Of a stretch of 64,000 bases of DNA, positions 36,882-45,938 are shown one piece after another. Each line of letters begins with the position of its first letter. Position 1 is the stretch's first letter. The notes below the pieces were generated by a model. That model did not search any database and was not told the DNA's origin. It worked only from the letters and a program-made list of their open reading frames with translations. Position numbers and translations under genes: made by a program. Source of the DNA: Mycobacteroides chelonae (GTDB lineage: Bacteria > Actinomycetota > Actinomycetes > Mycobacteriales > Mycobacteriaceae). The stretch lies in NCBI RefSeq assembly GCF_016767715.1, contig NZ_CP050145.1:310001-374000 (forward strand), given 5' to 3'.

Positions 36882-36887
36882 GGTGAG

Positions 36888-37316
36888 GTGACCGCAGTAC
36901 AGCCCCCCGCCCCAGCCGCTGCATTGCGCAGGGCGGGACTGCGTGTCACGGCTCCGCGCGTCGCGGTTCTGAACGCGATTGCGGCGCATCCACATTCAAC
37001 CGCAGATGTCATCGCGATGGTGGTGCGTGCCGATCTTGGGAAGGTGTCCACACAGGCCGTCTATGACGTGCTCAAGGCCTGTGTGAGTGCCGGGCTGGTG
37101 CGACGTATCGAACCGGCTGGTTCCGCGGCGCTCTTTGAGACGCGTATCGGCGACAACCATCACCATCTGGTCTGTCGCCGTTGCGGTGCCGTCACCGATG
37201 TGGACTGCACCGTCGGGCATGCGCCGTGCCTGGAGCCGTCACATACCGCGGGGTTCGTGGTCGACGAGGCCGAAATCGTGTTCTGGGGCCTGTGCCCCGA
37301 ATGTCAGCCCAATTAA
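36888..37316 (+). CDS. furA: Fur-family regulator FurA
   Basis: A 142-residue Fur-family repressor. Winged helix: AALRRAGLRVTAPRVAVLNA then VSTQAVYDVLKACVSAGLVR. Metal sites: HHHLVCRRCG and LCPECQPN (two CxxC pairs). GTG 36888 directly follows the promoter. It precedes katA by 21 bp, so it forms an operon with the catalase and links it to iron/peroxide stress. In M. tuberculosis the partner of FurA is KatG, not this catalase type. Confidence 0.92.
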   Translation: MTAVQPPAPAAALRRAGLRVTAPRVAVLNAIAAHPHSTADVIAMVVRADLGKVSTQAVYDVLKACVSAGLVRRIEPAGSAALFETRIGDNHHHLVCRRCGAVTDVDCTVGHAPCLEPSHTAGFVVDEAEIVFWGLCPECQPN

Positions 37317-37337
37317 TCAGGTTTCGAGGAGGTTTTC

Positions 37338-38801
37338 ATGTCCATCCGTACAACCACGAACACCGGTATCGCAGTGGAGAGCGACGACGAGTCGTTGACC
37401 GCGGGCATCCAGGGCCCGGTTCTGTTGCATGACCACTATCTGATCGAAAAGCTTGCGCAGTTCAACCGGGAACGCGTTCCCGAGCGCATCGTGCACGCCA
37501 AGGGTGCCGGCGCGTACGGAGAGCTCGTCGTCACCGCGGACGTCTCGAAGTACACCAAGGCCAAGCTGTTTCAGCCGGGTGCGAAAACAGCGTCACTGGT
37601 GCGCTTTTCGACGGTGGCAGGCGAACAGGGAAGTCCCGATACCTGGCGTGACCCGCGTGGTTTCGCCATCAAGTTCTATACCGAGGACGGCAATTACGAC
37701 CTGGTCGGTAACAACACCCCCGTCTTCTTCATTCGCGATGCCATCAAGTTCCCGGACTTCATCCGCTCGCAGAAGCGGTTGCCGGGATCAGGATTGCGGG
37801 ACCACAACATGCAGTGGGATTTTTGGACGCTGCGTCCCGAGACGGCACACCAGGTCACCTGGTTGATGGGTGATCGCGGGATCCCGAAGAACTACCGCCA
37901 CATGAACGGATACGGCTCGCACACCTATCAGTGGGTCAACGCAGAGGGGGAGCGTTTCTGGGTGAAGTACCACTTCCGGACCGATCAGGGCCAGGATTTC
38001 CTGACCCAGCAGGAAGCGGATGCACTCGCCGGGTCCGACGCCGACGCGCATCGTCGCGATCTGTGGGATGCGATCGAGCAAGGCAATTTTCCGAGCTGGA
38101 CCCTCCATGTGCAGATCATGCCGGTGGCCGAGGCACAGGGATACCGGTTCAATCCGTTCGATCTGACCAAGGTTTGGTCCAAGAAGGACTACCCCTTGAT
38201 CGAGGTCGGCAAGTGGACGCTCAATCGCAACCCGGGGAACTACTTCGTCGACATCGAGCAGGCTGCCTTCGAACCATCGAATATCGTTCCGGGAATAGGC
38301 TTCTCACCCGACAAGATGCTGCTCGGCCGGGTGTTTGCCTACGCCGACGCACATCGGTACCGGATCGGCACCAACTATGCGCAGTTGCCGCCCAACGAGG
38401 CGCGGGCCGCGACCGTGAATTCCTACTCCAAGGAGGGCGCGATGCGGTATCACTTCAATGATCCCGAGGTTCCGGTGTACGCCCCCAACTCTTTCGGGGG
38501 TCCGCATGCCGATCCGCAGGCAGCGGGCGACCTGGGGGCGTGGGATTTCGACGGCACCGCCGTGCGTGCCGGGTATGTCCAGCACGCCGAGGACGACGAC
38601 TTCGTCCAAGCCGGAACCTTGGTCCGTGAGGTGCTGGACGATGAACAGCGCGCGCGGCTGGCGAGCAACATCGTGGGCCATGTGCTGGGCGGCGTCAGTG
38701 AACCCGTGCTGTCCCGAGTGTTCGAATACTGGAAGAACGTAGATCCGGAGCTGGGCAAGGCCGTCGAAGAGGGCGTTCGCGCCGGTCTCGACGCGCAGTA
38801 G
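37338..38801 (+). CDS. katA: Monofunctional heme catalase
   Basis: A 487-residue clade 3-size catalase, 2 H2O2 to O2 and water. Distal His in [13 protein letters not shown], Asn in [17 protein letters not shown], and proximal heme Tyr in [20 protein letters not shown]. Strong ribosome-binding site CGAGGAGGTTTTC. Second gene of the furA operon, followed by a GC-rich hairpin. It is not the bifunctional KatG, so isoniazid activation by it is not expected. Confidence 0.97.
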   Translation: MSIRTTTNTGIAVESDDESLTAGIQGPVLLHDHYLIEKLAQFNRERVPERIVHAKGAGAYGELVVTADVSKYTKAKLFQPGAKTASLVRFSTVAGEQGSPDTWRDPRGFAIKFYTEDGNYDLVGNNTPVFFIRDAIKFPDFIRSQKRLPGSGLRDHNMQWDFWTLRPETAHQVTWLMGDRGIPKNYRHMNGYGSHTYQWVNAEGERFWVKYHFRTDQGQDFLTQQEADALAGSDADAHRRDLWDAIEQGNFPSWTLHVQIMPVAEAQGYRFNPFDLTKVWSKKDYPLIEVGKWTLNRNPGNYFVDIEQAAFEPSNIVPGIGFSPDKMLLGRVFAYADAHRYRIGTNYAQLPPNEARAATVNSYSKEGAMRYHFNDPEVPVYAPNSFGGPHADPQAAGDLGAWDFDGTAVRAGYVQHAEDDDFVQAGTLVREVLDDEQRARLASNIVGHVLGGVSEPVLSRVFEYWKNVDPELGKAVEEGVRAGLDAQ

Positions 38802-38812
38802 GGGAGTTCTTG

Positions 38813-38849
38813 GATGGCGCCGGTTCTCTTCAAGGGGGCCGGCGCCATC
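38813..38849 (+). terminator. Hairpin after katA, 11-bp perfect stem
   Basis: GATGGCGCCGG pairs with CCGGCGCCATC around a 15-nt loop, 12 bp after the katA stop. No T-run follows. The osmC-type -10 element starts 3 bp behind it. Confidence 0.65.
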
Positions 38850-38851
38850 CG

Positions 38852-38857
38852 TATGCT
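38852..38857 (+). promoter_or_regulatory. -10 element (TATGCT) for the Ohr-type gene
   Basis: TATGCT is 6 nt before ATG 38864. The promoter must overlap the katA terminator hairpin, an economical arrangement. Confidence 0.5.
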
Positions 38858-38863
38858 CGTCGT

Positions 38864-39292
38864 ATGTCCAATGAGGCCGTCTACACCGCAGAAGCCACGT
38901 CGACCGGGGGAGGCCGTGACGGGCATGTGCGCTCGTCGGATGGCCGGATAGATCTAGACACCCGAATTCCAAAAGCAATGGGCGGCAACGGCGAAGGCAC
39001 CAATCCTGAGCAGTTGTTCGCGGCCGGGTACTCGGCGTGTTTCTTGAGCGCACTCAATCTGGTGGCGCGTATCGCGAAGGTGCAGCTCGACCCCGCGACA
39101 TCGATCACCGCGAAGGTGGGAATCTCCAAGACCCCGGAGGGCGGATTCGATCTGTCGGCCGAGCTGGATGGGTACCTGCCCGGGCTGTCCCAGGAGGTCG
39201 CCGATGACCTGTTGGAGCAGGCGCATGAGGTATGCCCGTACTCCAACGCGACCCGCGGCAACATCGAGGTGACGGTCAAGGCGCGGGTCTGA
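38864..39292 (+). CDS. OsmC/Ohr-family organic hydroperoxide resistance protein
   Basis: A 142-residue Ohr-type peroxidase. The two redox Cys are in AAGYSACFLSAL and HEVCPYSNATRGN, the Ohr pattern, with Arg and Glu partners near TRIPKAMGGNGEG. It reduces organic peroxides with thiols. Leaderless start at ATG 38864. The following sensor-domain gene begins within its stop (TGATG). Location after furA-katA groups two peroxide defences. Confidence 0.9.
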   Translation: MSNEAVYTAEATSTGGGRDGHVRSSDGRIDLDTRIPKAMGGNGEGTNPEQLFAAGYSACFLSALNLVARIAKVQLDPATSITAKVGISKTPEGGFDLSAELDGYLPGLSQEVADDLLEQAHEVCPYSNATRGNIEVTVKARV

Positions 39293-39906
39293 TGCGCGGG
39301 TTCGTCGTCGCGGGGGTATCGGCGCTGGCCTTGGTGTTCGCGCCGGCGGCCCAGGCGGTTGGTCCGGATGCCGTCGTGCTCAAGCCCAAGGTGGTGAATT
39401 CGATCGTCGGCACCGAACTTCCCGTCACCCGGACTGTCGAATCTCCGACGGCCGGCTACCAGGTGAGCGAACCGAGTTGTCTGAGCTTCGTCGATGTGGG
39501 GCTGGACGAGGTGTTCAACGGTAACGGCGAATTAGCCGAGTATCGCGGGCAGACGTCACAGAGATCGGATTCGGACACAACGTATTCCGTGAAGCAGGCG
39601 GTGGGGGTTTTTCAGCGCCCGATCGCCGCGGTGGATCCGGTTGTCGCGCTGTTGTTCGTGGACAACTGCTACGGCGTACCTCTGGATGTGACCGATGGCC
39701 AGGGTGCGCGGGAAACGTGGACCATCACCAAGGGCAAGTCGGGAGACACCACGGCCAGCTGGTCGATGGCCAGCGCCACCGGGACTACTTGCTACGTGCA
39801 GATGCGTGCGAAGCGCGAGGTGTTATTGCAGGTGAAGGCGTGTGTACCGAAGAATGGCGAGAACATCGCCGCGGCCCTCGCCGATGCCATGGAGGGACGG
39901 GCATGA
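39292..39906 (+). CDS. Secreted sensor-domain-like protein (pair A, copy 1)
   Basis: A 204-residue exported protein: signal peptide VVAGVSALALVFAPAAQA, then a domain like the extracellular sensor of PknH, with conserved VGLDEVFN, VKQAVGVFQRP and paired Cys (PSCLSF, DNCYGV, TTCYVQ, VKACVPK). The next gene is a clear paralogue. ATG 39292 overlaps the osmC stop by one base. Ligand unknown. Confidence 0.8.
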   Translation: MRGFVVAGVSALALVFAPAAQAVGPDAVVLKPKVVNSIVGTELPVTRTVESPTAGYQVSEPSCLSFVDVGLDEVFNGNGELAEYRGQTSQRSDSDTTYSVKQAVGVFQRPIAAVDPVVALLFVDNCYGVPLDVTDGQGARETWTITKGKSGDTTASWSMASATGTTCYVQMRAKREVLLQVKACVPKNGENIAAALADAMEGRA

Positions 39907-40550
39907 CCATCAAGATCGCCTCGGCCGTGACTGCTGCGACGGTGGTCGCGCTTGCGCTGGCCCCCGTTGCGGGAGCTCGTCCATCCGATCCGGGCGTCGT
40001 GAACTATGCGGTGCTCGCGCGCGGATCGGTGAGCAATGTCCTGGGGGCGCAGCTCGGGTCGCATAGTGAGTTCACCCAGCCGTTCCAGGCGTTCTCGGTG
40101 GATATCCCCGAATGCAACAACTGGTCGGATATTGGGCTCGATGAGGTGTACGCCGATCCGGATCTGGCCTCGTTCCGGGGTGCGACGACGCAAGACTCGG
40201 CCACGGATGCAACGCATTTGGTCAAGCAGTCGATCGGGGTGTTCGCCAACGACGATGCCGCTGACCGCGCATTCCATCGAGTGGTGGACCGCACTCAAGG
40301 ATGCTCCGGTCAGACGGCCACCTTGCTCCTGAATGACGGCCGACGCGAGGTGTGGACATTCACCGGACCCGCGGCCGGTGCCGCCGACGCCGCGTGGATG
40401 AAGGAGGAGGCCGGTCTCGACCGTCGCTGCTTCAACCAGACCCGCAGGCGCGAGAATGTGTTGCTTCAGGCCAAGGTCTGCCAGCCGGGGAACGGCAGCC
40501 TTGCGGTGAACGTGCTGGCCAACACGATGCAAAACGGCCTGGGCCAGTAG
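39903..40550 (+). CDS. Secreted sensor-domain-like protein (pair A, copy 2)
   Basis: A 215-residue exported paralogue of the previous gene, overlapping it by 4 nt. Signal peptide ends around VAGARPSDP. Shared elements: IPECNNWSDIGLDEVYADPD, LVKQSIGVFAND and LLQAKVCQPGNGS. Four Cys are retained in the same order. It probably acts as a soluble envelope ligand-binding protein. Confidence 0.8.
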   Translation: MTIKIASAVTAATVVALALAPVAGARPSDPGVVNYAVLARGSVSNVLGAQLGSHSEFTQPFQAFSVDIPECNNWSDIGLDEVYADPDLASFRGATTQDSATDATHLVKQSIGVFANDDAADRAFHRVVDRTQGCSGQTATLLLNDGRREVWTFTGPAAGAADAAWMKEEAGLDRRCFNQTRRRENVLLQAKVCQPGNGSLAVNVLANTMQNGLGQ

Positions 40551-40566
40551 GGGTAGGTGTGGGGGA

Positions 40567-40842
40567 TTGCTTCTTTTTCTGGGGCTTATCGTCGTCCCGT
40601 TTTTGTTGTGGTCGATATTTGATCCGAAGAGCCAGTGGCAGGTGCTGTCTTCCTGGAAATACCGGAACCCCGAAGCCAACGAGCCCAGCGAGGCTGCCTA
40701 CGCGATGACGCGGATCGGCGGTGTTGTGGGTCTGGTCGTGCTGGTGGTGGTTGGGTACAAGATGGTGCAGGCCGACCGGAAGTATCGAGATCTGATGCCG
40801 CCGGCCAGCTCTGCGTCGATCACAAGCGCGCTGGATAGTTGA
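40567..40842 (+). CDS. Small two-helix membrane protein
   Basis: A 91-residue protein with two transmembrane helices: LLFLGLIVVPFLLWSIF and IGGVVGLVVLVVVGYKMV. Between them lies SQWQVLSSWKYRNPEANEPS, a short conserved cytoplasmic or outer loop seen in small actinobacterial membrane proteins. The start is a TTG at 40567; no other start codon is in frame. Function unknown. Confidence 0.6.
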   Translation: MLLFLGLIVVPFLLWSIFDPKSQWQVLSSWKYRNPEANEPSEAAYAMTRIGGVVGLVVLVVVGYKMVQADRKYRDLMPPASSASITSALDS

Positions 40843-40894
40843 GTGTGCGGATCGTGTCGACATCCGGCCGGAAAACGACACGATCCACACACTC
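40841..40894. terminator. Bidirectional hairpin, 19-bp stem with one mismatch
   Basis: GAGTGTGCGGATCGTGTCG (40841-40859) pairs with CGACACGATCCACACACTC (40876-40894); one C/A-type mismatch. It lies between the convergent small membrane gene and the nitronate-monooxygenase-like gene. Confidence 0.7.
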
Positions 40895-40903
40895 GATTGG
40901 TCC

Positions 40904-42037
40904 TTACACCGACGCGGCGGCCTCATTGAGTTCGTTGAGCGTGTTGGTGGCCTCCAGGTACTCCTGGACCCAACGCTCGATGACCGCGGCCGACTTCTCC
41001 ACCTTGGTGAACTGGCCGACGACCTGGCCGATCGGGTTGAAGGCGACGTCGATGGTCTGATCCGGGAACTTGTGAGTGGCTGCCACCGCCATCCCGGAAA
41101 CCATGTACTGCAAGGGCATTCCCAGCGGTTCGGGATTGCCCTCGGTCTGCCAGGCCTCGGTCCAATCGTTCTTGAGCATCCGGCACGGCTTGCCCGTGAA
41201 GGACCGGCTCCGCACGGTGTCGCGGCTGGTGGCCTTGACGTAGGTGTCCTGTTGCACCGCGGTGTTCTCGGCCTCCTCGACCATGAGCCACTGCGAGCCG
41301 CTCCATGCGCCCTGCGCACCCATGGCCAGCGCTGCGGCGATCTGGTAGCCGCTGCCGATACCCCCGGCGGCCAGCACGGGCACCGGTGCGATCTCCTTGA
41401 CCACCTGGGGCCACAGCACGATCGAGCCGACCTCACCGCAGTGGCCGCCACCCTCGCCGCCCTGGGCGATGACGATGTCCACCCCGGCGTCGGCATGCTT
41501 GCGGGCCTGCTTGGGCGAACCGCACAACGCCGCGACCTTGCGGCCGGCGTCGTGGATGTGCTTGATCATGTCGGGCGGCGGGGTGCCGAGCGCGTTGGCG
41601 ATGAGCGTCATCTTGGGATGGCGCAGCGCGATCTCCACCTGGGGGGTCGCGGTGGCTTCGGTCCAGCCCAGCAGTTGCAGGGCGTTGTCATTGCCCTCTT
41701 CGACGGGTACTCCGTGGTCGGCCAGCAGCTTGCGACCGAAATCCAGATGCTCCTGCGGAACCATCGACTGGAGCATCTTGGTGAGGTCTTCGGCCGACAT
41801 GTTCGCGTCCATGCCCTCGTACTTGTTGGGGATGACGATGTCGACGCCATAGGGATGGTCACCGATGTGCTCGTCGATCCAGTTCAGCTCGATTTCGAGC
41901 TGTTCGGGGGTGAATCCGACGGCGCCCAGCACGCCGAAGCCACCGGCCTTGCTCACCGCGACGACGACGTCCCGGCAGTGGGTGAAGGCGAAAATCGGGA
42001 ACTCGATACCGAGTTCGTCGCAGATCGGGGTGTGCAT
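40904..42037 (-). CDS. Nitronate monooxygenase-like FMN enzyme
   Basis: A 377-residue TIM-barrel FMN protein of the 2-nitropropane dioxygenase family: GGFGVLGAVGF at the start, VDIVIAQGGEGGGHCGEVGS for FMN phosphate and VLAAGGIGSGYQIAAALAMG. AAGGAG before ATG 42037. Members include nitronate monooxygenases and the FMN enzymes of steroid-ring catabolism (IpdC type). A KstR-like box 85 bp upstream supports a steroid or lipid role, as inference. It is divergent from amt. Confidence 0.85.
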   Translation of the reverse strand: MHTPICDELGIEFPIFAFTHCRDVVVAVSKAGGFGVLGAVGFTPEQLEIELNWIDEHIGDHPYGVDIVIPNKYEGMDANMSAEDLTKMLQSMVPQEHLDFGRKLLADHGVPVEEGNDNALQLLGWTEATATPQVEIALRHPKMTLIANALGTPPPDMIKHIHDAGRKVAALCGSPKQARKHADAGVDIVIAQGGEGGGHCGEVGSIVLWPQVVKEIAPVPVLAAGGIGSGYQIAAALAMGAQGAWSGSQWLMVEEAENTAVQQDTYVKATSRDTVRSRSFTGKPCRMLKNDWTEAWQTEGNPEPLGMPLQYMVSGMAVAATHKFPDQTIDVAFNPIGQVVGQFTKVEKSAAVIERWVQEYLEATNTLNELNEAAASV

Positions 42038-42121
42038 GACTTCTCCTTGGGTGATGGGAAGAGGGGCAGGCGGAGGGCGGGATGGGGTCCCGGCAGCGGA
42101 CTAGTAGGAGGGTCTAAAAAC

Positions 42122-42135
42122 TGGAACGTGTTCTA
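42122..42135. promoter_or_regulatory. KstR-type operator TGGAACGTGTTCTA
   Basis: Matches every fixed position of the KstR consensus TNNAACNNGTTNNA. It overlaps a second perfect 7-3-7 repeat TGTTCTA-GTT-TAGAACA (42129-42145). It lies midway between the nitronate-monooxygenase-like gene and amt, the former being the likelier target. Confidence 0.65.
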
Positions 42136-42219
42136 GTTTAGAACAGGTCCTGCACGCCCGTCCGGCGGCTTCCCTACACTCACGCTGACCTAATCGCACG
42201 AGCCGGGAGTAGCCAGCGC

Positions 42220-43545
42220 ATGTTTCCGCATATGGGAGTGCCGGACGCGGCCAATACCGCCTGGGTTCTGACGAGTGCCGCGCTGGTGCTCCTGATGACC
42301 CCGGCGCTGGCCTTCTTCTATGGCGGCATGGTGCGCGCCAAGAGCGTCCTCAACATGATGATGATGTGCTTCTCGGCCGTCGCCGTGGTGTGGGTGCTCT
42401 GGGTGGCCTTTGGGTACTCGATGGCGTTCGGTACCGACATCGGTGGCGGACTACTCGGCGATCCGTTCCAGTTCGCCGGATTGCAGCATCTGTTCGAGGG
42501 CGACTACAAGGCCCCCTCGGTGCCGCTGTGGGGCCAGACCAACATTCCGGCATTGGTGTTCGTCATGTTCCAGGCGGGGTTCGCCATGGTGACGGTGGCG
42601 CTCATCGCGGGTGCGGTCGCCGACCGGATGCGCTTCCTGCCGTGGATCGCGTTCACGGCACTGTGGGCAACTCTGGTGTACTTCCCGGTGGCGCACTGGG
42701 TATTCGCGGTTGAGGGCACCACTGCCGACAAGAGCGGATGGCTCGCGAACCTGGGCGTCCTCGACTTCGCGGGTGGTACGGCCGTGGAGATCAATTCGGG
42801 TGCTGCCGGATTGGCGCTGGCCATCGTTCTTGGCAAGCGGCGCGGATGGCCGCGCGAGGCCATGCGCCCCCACAACCTGCCTGCCGTCATGCTCGGTGCC
42901 GGGCTGCTGTGGTTCGGCTGGTTCGGATTCAACGCCGGTTCGGCGTTGGCCGCCGATGGCACCGCCGCGATCGTCATCGCCAACACCCTGGGTGCGGGCG
43001 CCATGTCGATGGCAGCCTGGCTGCTGGTCGAAAAGGTCCGGCACGGCAAGCCCACCTCATTCGGTGCGGCCTCGGGCGTCGTCGCGGGTTTGGTGGCCAT
43101 CACGCCTTCGTGCGCCGCGGTCACGCCCATCGGCGCGCTGGTGATCGGTGCGGTGGCCGGTGCGGTGAGCTCTCTCGCCATCGAACTGAAATACCGTCTG
43201 GGATATGACGATTCGCTCGACGTGGTGGGTGTGCACCTGGTGGGTGGCGTGGTCGGTACGTTGATGATCGGTGTTGTCGGCAGTGCCGCGGCCCCCGCCG
43301 GTGTCAATGGGCTGCTGTACGGCGGCGGGTTGCATCAGTTCTGGCTGCAGCTGGTGGGCGTGGCGGCGGTGCTCGCCTACTCGGTTGCGGTCACCGGGGT
43401 CATTGGGCTGGGCCTTCGCCATTCCATGGGCATTCGGTCGCATCCGCAGCACGAGTCCGATGGTCTCGACGACGCCGAGCATGCGGAGTCGGCCTACGAG
43501 CTGGCCACCACCCGCGGTGGTGGGCTCATCAACCCGGGGCTCTGA
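42220..43545 (+). CDS. amt: Ammonium transporter with Glu in the first twin-His position
   Basis: A 441-residue Amt with 11 membrane helices. Conserved pore elements: D182 in LDFAGGTAVEINSG, the FGWFGFNAGSAL motif and H339 in VVGVHLVGGVVGTL. The first pore His (GGTVVHINAG in typical Amt) is Glu190 here; fungal Mep1/3-type transporters show the same change. Strong hydrophobic N-terminus. Ends with a cytoplasmic tail. It overlaps the convergent methyltransferase gene by 17 nt; no glnK is adjacent. Confidence 0.93.
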   Translation: MFPHMGVPDAANTAWVLTSAALVLLMTPALAFFYGGMVRAKSVLNMMMMCFSAVAVVWVLWVAFGYSMAFGTDIGGGLLGDPFQFAGLQHLFEGDYKAPSVPLWGQTNIPALVFVMFQAGFAMVTVALIAGAVADRMRFLPWIAFTALWATLVYFPVAHWVFAVEGTTADKSGWLANLGVLDFAGGTAVEINSGAAGLALAIVLGKRRGWPREAMRPHNLPAVMLGAGLLWFGWFGFNAGSALAADGTAAIVIANTLGAGAMSMAAWLLVEKVRHGKPTSFGAASGVVAGLVAITPSCAAVTPIGALVIGAVAGAVSSLAIELKYRLGYDDSLDVVGVHLVGGVVGTLMIGVVGSAAAPAGVNGLLYGGGLHQFWLQLVGVAAVLAYSVAVTGVIGLGLRHSMGIRSHPQHESDGLDDAEHAESAYELATTRGGGLINPGL

Positions 43546-44143
43546 ATCTGCCGATCCCGGGTAGAAACCGTCCGACCCGGGATCCGTAGTCGCGGTAGGT
43601 CTTGCCGTGTGCCGCGAGTAGATACGGCTCTTCGACCACCCGCACCTGCAGTTCGATCGAGGCGGCGAGCAACACGAAACCGCTGAGGGCCAACAGGTTC
43701 GGGGTCATGAGGACCGACCCGGCCGCGAAGGTCAGCATTGCGGTGAAGATCGGGTTGCGCACCCAGCCGAAAACGCCGCTGCTCACCAACGTGGTGGTCT
43801 CGCGGGTGTCGACGCCGACCCGCCACGATTCGCCCATGGTCTGCTGAGCCCCGACCGTAGCGACGATTCCCGTTGCCGCCAGTGCGATTCCCGCGACTTG
43901 AAGGGATTGATGATCCAGTGCGGGAAGGGGCGCGATGAGTCCCGCCAGCTGCAGGATGGGTGCGAACAGGGCGGCGATTATCGCGGCGATGAATCCCACC
44001 CCCGCGAACCATTCGCGTGACCCGGGGCGTCCGTGGAATCCGCGGACGCCGGTGGAGCCGGTGGCTCGCCACTGTCGGTAGCTCTTCCAGCCCAGCCCGG
44101 CGGCGATGAAGACCAGATAGACGACGAGCGCTGCCACGGCCAT
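43529..44143 (-). CDS. Isoprenylcysteine carboxyl methyltransferase-like membrane protein
   Basis: A 204-residue integral membrane protein of the ICMT/phospholipid methyltransferase type. Helices at about 4-20, 55-75, 85-105 and 145-165. SAM-binding motifs: SSGVFGWVRNPIFTAML and EEPYLLAAHGKTYRDYGSRV, then GRFLPGIG. ATG 44143 follows GGAGGGAAGTTC. Substrate unknown; bacteria mostly use such enzymes on lipids or small molecules. Overlaps amt by 17 nt at the 3' end. Confidence 0.82.
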   Translation of the reverse strand: MAVAALVVYLVFIAAGLGWKSYRQWRATGSTGVRGFHGRPGSREWFAGVGFIAAIIAALFAPILQLAGLIAPLPALDHQSLQVAGIALAATGIVATVGAQQTMGESWRVGVDTRETTTLVSSGVFGWVRNPIFTAMLTFAAGSVLMTPNLLALSGFVLLAASIELQVRVVEEPYLLAAHGKTYRDYGSRVGRFLPGIGRFRAPG

Positions 44144-44247
44144 GAACTTCCCTCCATTAATGCAGACATTCGCATGTAACAATATTTCGAGAGGAGTGTC
44201 AATAACCCAGGGGGTCATTCCCGCTGCTCGTCTAGGCTCCTGCGGTT

Positions 44248-44919
44248 ATGAGGTCTGTTCTGGGGGTGGCGTCGGTTCTTTGTGTGCTGGCGATGGCGGC
44301 GTCGTCGGGCACCGCCTCGGCGAATCCTGACGAGTTACCGGTGCTGGTGGACGCGCTCCCCGGTCTGATGCTTGAGCCCGGGGACGTGAGTCCCGTCGTG
44401 GGGTCCGGCATGTCTGTTTCCGGAGATTGGGCCGGGCTGGTGTCAGATCGGACCGACAGACCCGAATGCGGCAGTGTGGTTTTGGCGTCGGCAGCCAGTT
44501 ACGAATCCTCCAATTACTTGTCTGGGCGGTACCGGTCATTGACGGACGGGCCGAGCTGGACGCGCTTGGTGGACCAGAGCATGGTGATCTTTCCCGAGTG
44601 GTCGGATGCGGCGAACTTCGCGCTCGGTGAGGCGGATCGCTGGCGGGCCTGCGAAAACCAGCGGGTCACTTCGCTCCTGCCGCAACCTGACGGAAGCACG
44701 CGTCGTGAATGGGTGCAGCTTCGCAAGATCGTCCAGGTGCAGGAGGTTCTGGTGGTCGGGTACGCGTGGCCGACGGATTACGGCGGAGCCATGTACTGCC
44801 AGCACGCGCTCGCGCCACTACGGAACGTGGCTATCGACGTGCGGGTTTGTGGTCAGCGCGACGGGAACCGTGCACTGGACCTCATCCAGGCCCTGCTGCC
44901 GCGGGTGGCTCAGGCGTAG
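44248..44919 (+). CDS. Secreted sensor-domain-like protein (group B, copy 1)
   Basis: A 223-residue exported protein with signal peptide LGVASVLCVLAMAASSGTAS. The domain is of the PknH extracellular sensor type: TDRPECGSVVLASAASYES, then LVDQSMVIFPEW, EADRWRACENQ, CQHALAP and DVRVCGQ. The four Cys of this arrangement are kept in the two genes at 45939 and 46605. TAGGCT lies 9 nt upstream of ATG 44248. Confidence 0.8.
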   Translation: MRSVLGVASVLCVLAMAASSGTASANPDELPVLVDALPGLMLEPGDVSPVVGSGMSVSGDWAGLVSDRTDRPECGSVVLASAASYESSNYLSGRYRSLTDGPSWTRLVDQSMVIFPEWSDAANFALGEADRWRACENQRVTSLLPQPDGSTRREWVQLRKIVQVQEVLVVGYAWPTDYGGAMYCQHALAPLRNVAIDVRVCGQRDGNRALDLIQALLPRVAQA

Positions 44920-44956
44920 GAACGCTCAAAGATGCTGTGACAAAACCTCTCTCGGG

Positions 44957-44962
44957 TAGCCT
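44957..44962 (+). promoter_or_regulatory. -10 element (TAGCCT) for the PfkB-type gene
   Basis: TAGCCT is followed by 6 nt and GTG 44969, without a ribosome-binding site. Confidence 0.45.
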
Positions 44963-44968
44963 CGATGC

Positions 44969-45895
44969 GTGCCCGACAGAGATGGCCTCATCGTCTGCGG
45001 CGAGACGCTGGTCGACGTGGTGCCCGCGGCCGACGGATTGTGGCGCTCGGTACCGGGCGGTGGTCCGTACAACACCGCGATCGCCGCCGCCCGGCTTGGC
45101 ACGCGAACCGCTCTTCTCACGCAGGTGTCTCACGACGTCTTCGGGCGCCGGTGCATCGACAACCTGACCGCGGCGGGTGTCGACGAGTCGTTGGTGATAC
45201 GCCATGACGTCCCTACGACATTGGCCATCGCGGAAATCGACGAGCTGGGTGTCGCCCAGTACCGGTTCTATTGGCAGGGAACCACCAATGATGTTGCTCC
45301 ACCATCGCTTCCTGTTGCGGCGCTCGCGCCGGTGGCGGTATGGGCGGGCTCAATCGCCAGCGTCCTCTGGCCAGGGCGCGAGGCGCTGCGGGCCTGGATA
45401 GTCGAGCACTATTCGGACGCTCCACTCATTTTCGATGTGAATGTGCGCCCAACGCTCCTGGGCGACCGCCAGACGTATATCGAGCGCATCACTTCGTGGC
45501 TGGCTCTCGCGGAGGTGGCGCGGGCCAGCACCGAAGACCTCCAGTTCCTGTACCCGGGCGTATCGATCGCGGGTGTGGTGGGCCGCTGGTTCGATGATTA
45601 CCCCCGCATCCGGATCGCGTTGATCACCTGCGGTGCGGCGGGCTCGCTGGCCTTCCGGCGGGGCGAATCCTCGCCGCTGCGCATCCCCGCCCACCAGGTC
45701 AGCGTTGTGGACACCGTCGGTGCCGGGGACACGTACACCGGCGCCTTCCTTGACGGGTTCTATCAGCGGCGGCTTGAGCTGTCCGAGGCGCTGCACCGTG
45801 CGGCGGTGGCGGCGGCGATCACCTGCACCCGTTCCGGAGCACAGCCGCCGGATTCGGCTGAGCTGGCCAACGAGCTGCGCCGCATCGGGTCCTAG
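44969..45895 (+). CDS. PfkB-family carbohydrate kinase
   Basis: A 308-residue ribokinase/fructokinase-like enzyme. Signatures: GGGPYNTAIAAARLG near the start (sugar binding), and VVDTVGAGDTYTGAFLDGF (catalytic Asp, anion hole). GTG 44969 is fixed by the -10 spacing. The substrate is not clear; fructokinase is the usual guess. It is embedded between sensor-domain genes, with the GlcNAc operon 1.3 kb further on the other strand. Confidence 0.88.
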   Translation: MPDRDGLIVCGETLVDVVPAADGLWRSVPGGGPYNTAIAAARLGTRTALLTQVSHDVFGRRCIDNLTAAGVDESLVIRHDVPTTLAIAEIDELGVAQYRFYWQGTTNDVAPPSLPVAALAPVAVWAGSIASVLWPGREALRAWIVEHYSDAPLIFDVNVRPTLLGDRQTYIERITSWLALAEVARASTEDLQFLYPGVSIAGVVGRWFDDYPRIRIALITCGAAGSLAFRRGESSPLRIPAHQVSVVDTVGAGDTYTGAFLDGFYQRRLELSEALHRAAVAAAITCTRSGAQPPDSAELANELRRIGS

Positions 45896-45938
45896 AGTTC
45901 AATACACAAGAATCGGGGGCCGAGGCCAGGGGGTGAGC

